This document shows, one piece after another, positions 24,633-34,900 of a DNA stretch of 37,965 bases. The stretch comes from Ichthyophonus hoferi (Eukaryota; Opisthokonta; Ichthyosporea; Ichthyophonida; Ichthyophonidae). Numbering within the stretch: position 1 is the stretch's first letter; each line of letters opens with the position of its first letter. The stretch is taken from assembly GCA_002751075.1 (NCBI GenBank), contig NAOQ01000310.1, positions 49,900 through 87,864 on the forward strand. The letters run 5' to 3'. Made by a program: the position numbers and the translations under genes. The notes beneath the pieces were generated by a model. It ran no database searches. It was not told the DNA's origin and saw only the letters and a program-made list of their open reading frames with translations.

Positions 24633-26940
24633 AATAAGTAATTTAAAAAAGGGCAATTAAAATTAAGTTACATGGTGCAATGCAATAAAACGATAACGTA
24701 TATGATTTGAAGGATATTTATTGAATGAAAGCAAACTTGTTTACTTCGATTGAAACCTACTTGGGGAAGTGCAGTGCTTAGGAAAACCCTTAAACGAATT
24801 GAAGACCCTTCGTACTTGAAAAAGGTAAACCAGGTTGTTTTTAATTGAGTTGCGTATTGTTATAATAATGCTGCAGAGTTTATATGTAAAAGGGATGGGT
24901 GATGCAAGTTTAAGCGTATATATATACCAATATAGCCTTAACTATCTGTACGTCAAATGTTTTAAAAGTTGTTTAGATAGTTAACTCAATACTGCTATTA
25001 CTCTTTTTTGATGCACTCTTTTTCATCAATTGCTAGCAGCTGAAGTCAAAAAATATCATACCCGTTTTCCTGGATATTAATGAAGAGGACCAACTTTATA
25101 TTTAAAGATGGACTAAAGCTGTCGTAGTGCATAGCAGACGTGTCTATTTTTATTGTTTTATATTTACTATTCCTATACCAGTCTTCAGGCATTCTTGTAA
25201 TTAATTACATAAGGTAATGTAAACTTGCAAAAGTTTTTATGTATCTACATTCCCACAAAATGATGCATTAACTAATACATGAGAATAAACATTATTAAAA
25301 TTATATATTCATCTATTACTTACTTAGTGATTAATTATTGAAATATGAAGGGAGGCAGATGCTTAGTTTCAATGATATATTATTAATGAGTTCTATTTAG
25401 ATCATGTGCCTAGGGAGGATATCCCATATATACTTCAAAATACCCAAAGATAATAATATTTTTTATTGAGGACTAGATTGATCATATTGGTAGTTCCTAA
25501 TTTAGTACAAAAATGATTCTTAAGGTATTTAAAATATTTGCGTATGGATGTTGATTCATTCGAAGCTTTATCACGATTGTATATAATTATATTAAATAAA
25601 ATTGTATGTTTTAGTGTTTTATTGAACTGAGACACCTTTTTGTTTTCCTTTTTTCCCCAAATCTTTAGTAATGAGTTGGCTATTATCAATCGGTCGTACC
25701 GGACCATTCTACTACTTCAGCAACCATACTCTCCGACGACGATTAACTGATCTGTGGGCTTATCTACGGATACCTGTCATATAGTAGTTATAAGAATATG
25801 TTGAGATTATAGATTTTTCCAAGTTATTAGCAGTGTTAATTTATAAAAAATTAGTATTTAAATAATGGAAGTAATTGGAGGTATGTTACCATCAGAATCC
25901 CTCTCCTGAAGTCAAAAGGACTTCCTTCTCGTATGATCTCCAGGGAAACATTTGTAGCAATTTTCGGAGACTCTAGCGGGGATAGATTTCCGTCTCTTGC
26001 GAATATTTACAATACAATATATAATGCAATAAAACTTCTTTTAGATTTTTGTAGAGCCCATAAGGTTACTCCCACACGACCTATAGAACATTTAGTCTAT
26101 CTATCCTAGTGATATCCCTAAGAGTATATCAATAAGTCCTATCCTCTGTCTTACATTGGTGTATGTTGATGACCATACACATTCTACCTTTCTATTGAAT
26201 CTGGTGACAGTGTGGCTGACATATTCGGAAATTTATTTTGGAGATCTGTTGGCAACAATTTAGCCTGCGTTTCTCTCTTACCTGCCTGTTTTTCTACGGC
26301 TATTGTAAACTACATGGCTCTCGACTCAATCTACTGGGTTTTATTTTTAGATAATCTCACTACAAACAATGCTAATGGCACCAACACCTTCGCCTATTAT
26401 TGGATAAGTCAGTTTAACAATCCGTAAGATCCATTGAATATATATGGAAGTGGCTTAAATATTCATGCTTGTTTCATGCTTACGTTTACACCACAGCAGT
26501 ACGAGATATTATCTTTTATTAAAGTTATGCATATTATTAATCACCAACTAGATAAAACATCAAGGTACTATATAATTTCGTTTTTAGTCCAACCAATTTT
26601 TATATAGAAAACCCTATTTGCCAATATCTTGAGTTATACAAAACAATAAGTTGTGCTTTCGTCAAGAGTACATGCTATTTAAGGTATGTAAACAAAGATT
26701 ATTTTCTTATCAAGAAAGCAGTCAGACAATATAGATTATCACACTCTTTTCACTATCGATTGCGTATTTTAATCCCATTCCACCGGTCAGCTAAGTACGA
26801 GAAATAAAATAAGCAATATTATTGGTCATTCAAGTATCGCTGGGTATATACAGAATAAGCGGATTTTCTATAACAGCTCCATAGAAACTAAATTGCTTTC
26901 TCTTTGTTTGCTTATTGTAAGTGACAACAGAAAGAATAAA
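24633..26940. other. Intergenic region between pyruvate kinase and selenophosphate synthetase
   Basis: 2.3 kb of AT-rich DNA. It holds the pyruvate kinase poly(A) signal at 24684 and the synthetase promoter/5' UTR at the right end. An open frame at 26212-26427 (ADIFGNLFWRS... to ...ISQFNNP) starts without an ATG at its 5' end and matches nothing I recognise. No RNA gene seen. Confidence 0.6.
24684..24689 (+). terminator. Poly(A) signal AATAAA of pyruvate kinase
   Basis: A canonical hexamer 52 bases after the TAA stop codon of the pyruvate kinase, suggesting a very short 3' UTR. Confidence 0.6.
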
Positions 26941-29900
26941 ATGAAGCAATATTTGGTGCCGCTGCCAAAGCCGACAACAGGTCGTTTTGTTGCAGAGTCA
27001 GTTCCAGGAAGTGTACCCGATCTTCAGAGCTGGGACCCCACAGAAATAGGCCTTCCAGCTGACTTTCGCCTTACCAAGTATACTCGTCTGAAAGGATGAG
27101 GTTGTAAAATTCCACAGGCGCAACTGCAGCGTCTGTTAAATCACATTGGCGATGGAAACATTGCCATGGATTGTAGCATCCTTCCGACAAGGTAGTTATA
27201 CCTTTTGTCTCCCATTCTATTATAACAGGAAGGGTTTCTCATGTTTTGTTCTTCTCACTAGCACTTATCCTACTATTCTCTAGCCCCTGCTTACCGTATC
27301 ATTAATAGATAAATGGCTAATACATTAAAAAATAAACAGAGTGCCTGGCGTTGTTAACGTAACAACAACAGATTTCTTTTATCCCTTGGTTGAGGAGCCC
27401 TACACCCAAGGACGAATCAGCTGTGCTAATGTTATCTCCGATATGTACGCAGTGGGTGTCACGGAAATTGACAATATGCTCATGATTCTGGCTGCCAGCA
27501 CAGACATACCTGTTGAGTTTAGGGATGTAGTAACCATGGAGATGATCAGAGGCTTTAATGACTTAGCGTCAGAGGCTGGCACAAAGGTACAGGTTATACC
27601 CGTTTAGATGATTGATTTACGCTAGGATTCTCCCTCTTGTATACAATAAACTTTCTTTCCCTCCCATTGCCAATTATTTCCCCATATATATTACATCCTT
27701 TAGCACTTTTTATGGTTTACATGTTTGTGCTTGTCTTTGATATCTTATGTTAACAATGAGTAACATCTATATATAAGCGCTCATGTATTTACAGGCTTCA
27801 ATGTTGTAACATATTAGGTTGCCCACGAGGGTAGTATATATAGGTATTATTTATAGTGTATACTGTGTACCCATATTTCATTCTTTGATTAAGTTGCATT
27901 TTCCTTTTTGGTTTTTATTTTTCTCTTTAAATTCACCATTTATAATTTTCTCAAACCACCTTCTATTTCTCTGCGTCTACTAACAATCCTTTCCAAACCT
28001 TATTTAATTTTTTCAATCTTTATTTCCAATCAATCATTGTCTTCACCAAGCCCTACTCTACTGCACCCCTTTTCATCACTTTTTGTTTATATTTATATAT
28101 TCCTCTTTCCTCTTTCTTTCTTACTAGGTAACCTTCTTCTGTCACGCGACTTCCCTCACTTTATCAATATCAGTTCCTTATTACACCAATACAATAAATC
28201 CCATAATTCTATTTTCCTGTTTTTTACCATTATTATAACTTGTCACCCACACATCACTTTCGATTTGTTTCCTCATTCTGCGCCTATACAAAAATATATT
28301 TACTATTATATTAAACGATAAAACGAAATAATTATTTAAAAATATTATATTATTTATTTTTTTCAACACGCCAATTACTCTAGTGAGGCCCTGTTTTCTT
28401 TTTCTTTTTTTTTTATTAAAAAAAAAACTTTATAGTTTTAATTCCAATCCATTTTCACACCATGTTATTCCACGCTATAAACTTGCCATCATGCATACCT
28501 ATAACTCTCTTTATTGTTTACTTCCTATTATCTTATCTTTATTTTCTACTTACCTACCCCCACAGCGATTATTCAAATTATTGCTTTATGTTATTTTTGT
28601 ATCCTATTGATATTATTCTACCTTATATATTTCTATCTCAAAGTATTGCATGATTTAGTTACGTTATAATGTAGTATTACAGCTCTTATATCTCCCCTAC
28701 TATACCCATAGACGATCACAAAAAGCAATAGAATGGGAGCATAGACGCATTCTTATATAAATAAACACTATACAAGTATTAGGTCTCTTTATCTCCTACA
28801 AATCTACCATATATAGTTGGATATATTGTTTTGAGTAACATAACTTTAGAGTTGATGTCCACATGCCAATATTATATTATAGGACTATTTTAGACAAGGA
28901 GGGTCATTGGGCGGCAATCATTAAAGGGTATAATATATATTGTAACATGCCCCTGCATGGGATATCTCTATATAACCATACCACACCCAGTACCCAGTCA
29001 TATCAACACTATATTAACATATTAACACATATATTACCCTGTAGGTAACAGGCGGACAGAGTGTTCTGAATCCCTGGCCCATGTTAGGCGGGGTGGCCCA
29101 GTCTATAGTGATGGAAGAGTCAGTACTGACTCCTGATGGGGCTGTGCCAGGTGATGTTCTAGTCTTAACCAAGCCCCTGGGCATGCAAGTGAGTTATTCA
29201 TTCCCTATACCTTAGAGTAATTATACAGTTATTGTTCAAAATTGCTATAACTTTGTAGAAAATTTGAGTGATATATATCCTTTTAGGAAACAACATACTC
29301 ACATGTTCCTTCTTCGCCTTTATTTCACTCAAATGTTCTACAAAGTTATAGCAATTTTGAACAGTTATATATATATATATATATATATATACTTATTTTA
29401 TTATTGCATACATATAACCACATATTATACGATGGAGTTATACAACTGTGTCTTTTTTATAGGTACGCGTTCACAGGAGCTAGTTATTGAGTTCTCTGCC
29501 TGTCCTTTTGCCAGCTATTATATAACTGTGCTTACTACTACCATTATTACTAGCTTCATTGTGGCCGATGTTGCCAGCACTGCAATATATATTCATATAT
29601 ATATACACCAACGTACCCACCTACCTACTTATACACATACACATCTATATCTTTTGCAATCATGTCAAAAGTTACGAACCATTTATCTAATTACCCAGCT
29701 GACATAGCCCATTATCTCATTATCCCATTGTCCCATTCCTCTTGCACTGATTCATTTCCTATTGGTTACCACAGGTGGTAGTCAACCTACACCAATGGCT
29801 AGACGACCCTGAGAAATGGCAAGCAGTTGATCAAGTGATAAGCCGGGAGGATGCCATTCGTGCCTACAATGTCAGTAGTGCCTGCATGCATCGACTAAAT

Positions 29901-30281
29901 CGATTTGCCGCCTCTCTGTTCCCGAAATACCAGGCCCATGCAGCTACGGACGTAACAGGCTTTGGCATTTTAGGCCACGCATCTAACTTGGCTCAGAACC
30001 AGAAACAAGCAGTGGATTTTAATATTACATGTCTCCCTGTCATTGCCGGTATGATGGATGTGAATAATGCGGTCAGAGAAGGGGAGAGGTTTAAGTTGAA
30101 GAAAGGCTATGCGGCAGAGACCAGTGGAGGCTTATTAGTGTGTCTTCCTGAGGGTATGGCAGAGGGTTATTGTAATGAGATTTTCAAGGAGGAAGGGTGG
30201 AGGGCCTTTGTAATAGGTAGAGTTGTCGAGGGTACCCGGGTGGCTCGGATTGTTGATGATGTTGAGGTTCTTAATGTGTAG
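26941..30281 (+). CDS. SEPHS2: Selenophosphate synthetase 2, selenoprotein (UGA = Sec at residue 53)
   Basis: Makes selenophosphate from selenide and ATP, the selenium donor for Sec-tRNA synthesis; cytosolic. Exons: 26941-27191, 27340-27586, 29045-29188 and 29775-30281, phase-consistent, 382 aa including Sec. An in-frame TGA at 27097-27099 lies in the motif LKGUGCKIPQ, matching the MKGUGCKVPQ motif recalled for human SEPHS2 exactly at its catalytic Sec; E. coli SelD has Cys there. Homology continues unbroken beyond the TGA, so it is not a stop: [11 protein letters not shown], then across intron 1 [89 protein letters not shown] and [13 protein letters not shown]56 corresponds to the essential Lys after GC. 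A SECIS-like fold and poly(A) signal follow. Standard gene finders would split or truncate this gene. No upstream coding exon is evident. Confidence 0.96.
27097..27099 (+). other. Selenocysteine codon (UGA recoding site)
   Basis: TGA in frame between GGA (Gly) and GGT TGT AAA (Gly-Cys-Lys), at the exact Sec/Cys position of the SelD/SPS2 family. The frame stays open and homologous for about 330 further residues. Confidence 0.94.
27587..29044 (+). other. Intron 2 of selenophosphate synthetase, pyrimidine-rich
   Basis: 1458-base intron between GGCACAAAG/GTACAG and TGTAG/GTAACAG. Its middle (about 27880-28620) is rich in T and C with T8 and A9 runs near 28410-28430. The open frames inside it are compositional. 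No nested gene seen. Confidence 0.8.
29233..29363. repeat. 38-bp inverted repeat (stem-loop) in synthetase intron 3
   Basis: Arms 29233-29270 (starting TGTTCAAAATTGCTATAAC) and 29326-29363 (its reverse complement) match with one mismatch over 38 bases, separated by 55 bases. A TA run follows at 29366-29390. This may be a small fold-back or MITE-like element, or a hairpin formed during replication. No clear target-site duplication was recognised. Confidence 0.85.
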
Positions 30282-30675
30282 TTAGACTACATGTTACTTG
30301 ATTGTTGGTTTTGCCATCCTCTATTTAGTTGTTCATATTATGTATGTATGTCTTATGTGCTTAATACTCCTGCTTCGTTATGTACCGATACATTGCCTAT
30401 CCACTGCATATTGTGGAGAGATACATACGCATGTTTTTATTGATAATGAATCTATGCCTGTTGTTGTCTGGTTAGATATCTACCAAATGTATTTTCACTT
30501 CATACATTGCAGTGGTTATTGATTATACGATTCCTATTGAGCTTTTACTATACACTACTACTTTTATTATTGTAATCTTACTATGGTTGTAATAGATGCA
30601 TGTACGCACGTACGCATATAAAATATAAACAGTTCCAGCAAATTACTCACTAAAAAGAGAGCTCAGATAGTCATA

Positions 30676-30743
30676 ACACATATGAGGCTTGCTGTCCGAA
30701 AACCAGAAGGTTGTCTTCATGGTGGCCAGCTGCTGATATGCGT
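30676..30743 (+). ncRNA. Candidate SECIS element in the SPS2 3' UTR
   Basis: 395 bases after the stop codon and before the poly(A) signal. It has ATGA at 30682-30685, an A-run (AAAA, 30699-30702) thirteen bases later, and TGAT at 30734-30737, as required for the SECIS non-Watson-Crick quartet and apical AA. Helix I: ACACAT (30676-30681) with ATGCGT (30738-30743), one mismatch. Helix II: GC with GC, an asymmetric TT/T loop, GCTG (30691-30694) with CAGC (30727-30730), one mismatch, then CC with GG. A small inner stem AACC/GGTT (30701-30704 with 30709-30712, loop AGAA) suggests a type II apex. The fold was done by eye, so bounds are approximate. Confidence 0.72.
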
Positions 30744-30752
30744 CGTACTTTT

Positions 30753-30787
30753 TATGGTTGTGCTTTGCAGTAGCACATTAAGCCATA
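30753..30787 (+). other. Second stem-loop in the SPS2 3' UTR
   Basis: TATGG pairs with CCATA and TGTGC with GCACA, with a 9-base loop and an asymmetric internal loop. It lies ten bases after the SECIS candidate. No ATGA/GA quartet, so it is not itself a SECIS. Role unknown. Confidence 0.5.
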
Positions 30788-30844
30788 GAGAGATGAATGC
30801 ATGTAAGGCCCTGAGTGACACTAAAGTGTACCAATGTTACCTGG

Positions 30845-30850
30845 AATAAA
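30845..30850 (+). terminator. Poly(A) signal AATAAA of selenophosphate synthetase
   Basis: Hexamer about 100 bases beyond the SECIS candidate, which places the SECIS inside the mature 3' UTR. Confidence 0.65.
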
Positions 30851-31968
30851 AGTTGTTGTTTCAATTGAGTTTTGGGTTGTTCGTATCACCTGTTTCTTTC
30901 CTATTGTTGCATATAAAGCTAGGCTTACGATTAATATAATATATCGTAATATGTATACCATAGTATACTAGTATACAATATAATGTAATACAGTAGGATA
31001 TAATATTTACATTTACCCTTAAAGAGTCCTTTGTGAGTATGCATCTTTCATTTTTTATTCTATTGAAAGAGGAGTAAGAGGACAATTACCCATACTAGCT
31101 GGCCACACTACCCTTCCTGTTTTTTAATTAAAGCTTTCTGACCACTATATATAGAACCAGGTTGCCGTCTATTCTTACTCTTAAACTTACATTGCCAATA
31201 TTGATCATTGAGCTTTGGAGGTATATAACACAACACAAGCCTACTCAACCATAAAGACCCACCACATTCAATACCGTGCTGAAGAGCTGCAGTTTATTGT
31301 TAATGCATTTGCTTTATTCAATGGCTTTACTACTCTGGTTTAATATAATGGCTTGTCAATATTTTTTTGTAACATAACTATACATAGATACGCCGATGCA
31401 GGAAGGTTGGACTGCACAGCTTGTTGGAGCGATACAAAGGCAGTAGATATTGAACTAGTGTGAAAGAGAATGACCTACAAAAACACCTAGGTCCTATACA
31501 TTGTCCTTGATATATTATTACATGTATGTTCACAATGGTATACGTAACCAAAAATTGTGATGAAGAAAAGCGGAAAAAAGAGTATGAGAAAATCATTTTA
31601 ATAAAATATACCAACCACCATAGGGGGTATTATGGCTAAAATAACTTTTTTTTTTTTTGCGGCAACCACTTTCATACCTATACACATCCCAATTTTACAG
31701 TCTATGGTTACTATACTATGTTCAATAATTTCAATCATGGATACATGCTACTAATCATTCGTATGTATTATTATGCATAAACGTACATTTACAAATACTA
31801 TATAGTCTATTTAGGCAACGTATTTGTTGGCAGGTCATAAAATAACATAACATGACTTAGCTATAAACTTATACTATGATATGGCATCATATTAGTACCA
31901 ATTTCCCTTCAGCATAGGCCAAAACACATGACACTATTACAGGAAGGTCCTTGACATTGTTGATGCCA

Positions 31969-34900
31969 TTATTTACTTTCCCTATCCATGTTACTATGTA
32001 GATAACATACAGTCAAAGAAGGAAGAGTAAAGTCAAAATCTTCAAAATTATTCAAATTGTTCTCCTTATCTAACTCTGTTGTCGCCAGTTCATTCTCCTG
32101 GTCCTCATCTAAACCTATCTTATTATCATTATCGCGGTCATATGGTTTAAAATCATTCACTTGACCAGTACGCTCATTCTTAATCGCAAAACGATTATGT
32201 ACAGTCCAAGGTAGGTTATCATGTCCATGATCTAGTTGGCCTACTGATCTTAATTTCTTTTTAAGCACACTCTGCCCCAACGTATTATTTACAGACATAT
32301 TGTGGATTGCCAATCTTGTTTGGCTAGGACCAGCAGGGAAGGATACAGTTTCCCATTCCCGCTTATTAAGTACAATATCAGTCATTGCGTTACTTGCATT
32401 GGTGCGATCATTTTTCCAGGCCAGAGAGAGAATAGAATCCTTAGAATAGTCAGGGGGGTCAAAGCGGGAGGAGTCTAGGCGGTTGTTAAGCTTGGGTATG
32501 ATTGGTGGCTTGCATTTCTTATGCCTAATACTATACCAATCAATCTGATGGGGATAAACGACAAGTTAGATCTGATAGGATTAGAGGATTGGGAAACAAA
32601 AGAGACATAGTAATAAACGAACAACACAGAAGGAGGGAAAGGAGAAGAGGCGTAGAAATAAGATGCATAGAGAGAAAGAGAGGAGACAAAACGAATAAAT
32701 ACATCACGTCGTCACCTTTTTAAACCAACGATGTTCTCTGATGTCAGCCATACCACCTCCTTTATACCCCAATCGTTGATCTACATTCACCTGTGTTTTG
32801 ATGGGCCAGCATGAAAGTATTAAAATATAATTAACCCATCATTGCCATTTCTTTATTCTTCATTCTTGTTGTATTCATTGGCTATTAATTTTATCTTAAC
32901 TAGCCCATAGCTGATCATTGGAACGGAGGAATTAGATTCTGAAGAGAAGCCAGGGAGTGGAAGTACTCTGAAATCTATCAAACATAGCATGCTATTATAT
33001 AATCTCTCTTCCTATGGGTTGTGTATTTCTTTATCTTACGCCATCCATAGACATGTTAAATTCTCTCCAATGATCACTGTGCATCAAATTCTTTAAAAAG
33101 ACTTGTTCAGATTTAACAGATCAACCATTGTATGACTTTAATTTATATTTCTGCATTTATTATTTTATATAATTAACTTATACATATTATAATAATAATA
33201 TTTGTAGTTTATCTACTATTTTATACCATTCAATACACATACATACATACATAGAATAGTGTGGAGATTACTCTATTTGTCCATTATGTTATTTCATCCA
33301 GCATTTAGTGATCTGAAGTCATTTCTTTATAATTCATTTGTTCAAATGAATCTCGTCCAAAACATGACAGAAAAACCATTTTCCATAATATAGATACAAA
33401 AATATGGTGGAGTTGCAGCTCCAATATAATTAATATAACACGTGCTTTCGATTGGAGCCACTAAGCATAGTAAAATAAATTGAGCCAATAGAACTGACTC
33501 CTGGATTAGGCATCGTATAATTTGCAAGTATTTAGAAAAAACTTACGTAGTCAAATCTAAACTTTAGTATTCAACTGTATTATATATTTATTAACTTCGT
33601 ATATTAATTTATAAAAATCGAGATAAAATAGAATCTAAACAAATATCTAAGTATGGTATTATTACATCAATTACCTTTGCTATTAACAACATAACATAAA
33701 TATATATTAAGCACTTATTTTTAACCAATAGTCATTACATTCTTTCAAAAGTTGGATCCTATCAACAGATCTGATAATTATCCAATAGTTTGAGATAGCT
33801 AATAGAATCATCATTATAAACATACTCTGAGTAAAAAATCAATCATAACGTATATATATATGCCTTCTTAAAATCACGTAAATATTATCAACCAACAACA
33901 AAAAGATATGCCAATGATTATATATGAACAGAAAAGCAAGGAAATTAGAAGAAAGAGGGTATAAGGTAAACCAACTACGATAATGAAAGGGAACAAAAGA
34001 AATACACCCACAGTAAGAAGTCCGGAAATAAGACTTCGGGCAGAGGCTGACACATAGGGAGGAAAGGTTACAGTGGAGTGAAGTATGTTATGATACACCA
34101 TACACCTTTCATTGCTGACAAAGGGAGACACACCTACTAGCATCTCGTATATAAACACTCCCTATATGGAATGAAACACATCATGTTACCATACAATAGG
34201 TATAATATTGAAAGTGTGAAAGAGATACAGAAAGAAATATGGATTGATGAGTAATTACGGAAAGAAAAGATAGTGGGGAATAAAGGCTGGTTGTCACAAA
34301 CATAATGTATGGTAGTAATAGACCTCTAAGGACTAGTTAATGAATATTATCAAATGGTTTAATATGTTTAGTATGATCATAGCAGTGGGTTATGTAAAAG
34401 GGGGTGGGGGGTGGGAGGGTTGGAGAGTAAAATAAGCACTAATATTAGTGAAATACAAGCTTAAGTACCAGTTAAACCTTTTATATATATCTATCATAGA
34501 CCAATAGGCTCCCTGATTTAAAATGATATATATATATATATAATAGTTAAATAGTTAGATAATTAAATATAGAATTGAATAGACGTAGGTATAGTCAATA
34601 CATCTGAATTTAAAACCCTCTTATATGTCCTACAATCACCACCTACCAAGGCCCAGTAATCAACAGCCCTGTCATGCCCGGTACCTAGTATGAGCTCTGG
34701 TGCGAGATAGTAAGGGGAGCCACAGAGGGAATATGCCTGCTGTCCTGCTAGTAGCCGGCGTGTAAAGCCAAAATCTACTAACTTAAGATGGCCATCTCGA
34801 TCTAATAGTATATTGTCGGGCTTTATGTCTGATAATATAGAATAGGGATGAGGAAGAGAGAGAGAGAGAGAGAGAGAAAGTGGATGTTCGTGGTGCAGTA

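Larger units (their letters stand above)
30282..31968. other. Convergent intergenic region between synthetase and AGC kinase
   Basis: 1.69 kb. The left 570 bases are the synthetase 3' UTR, with a SECIS candidate, a second small hairpin and an AATAAA signal. The rest is AT-rich, with a T12 run near 31648-31659. No canonical AATAAA was found just downstream of the kinase stop on the minus strand. Confidence 0.6.

Noticed and set aside
26212-26427. 71-codon open frame with Asn/Thr-rich end
   Set aside because: No ATG at its start, no recognised homology and no splice partners; not enough to call a gene.
27097-27099. TGA read as a stop, making the synthetase a pseudogene
   Set aside because: It sits exactly at the known Sec position, all other exons are intact, and a SECIS-like structure is present.
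27908-28321. 137-codon open frame
   Set aside because: It lies inside synthetase intron 2 and reflects pyrimidine-rich composition (Phe, Ser, Leu, Pro).
34006-34012. Alternative donor for kinase exon 6 at 34007 (GTG G/GTGTAT)
   Set aside because: The donor at 34011 gives phase 0 and joins to VNVDQRLG in gap-free alignment with PKA; the alternative breaks the frame of exon 7.
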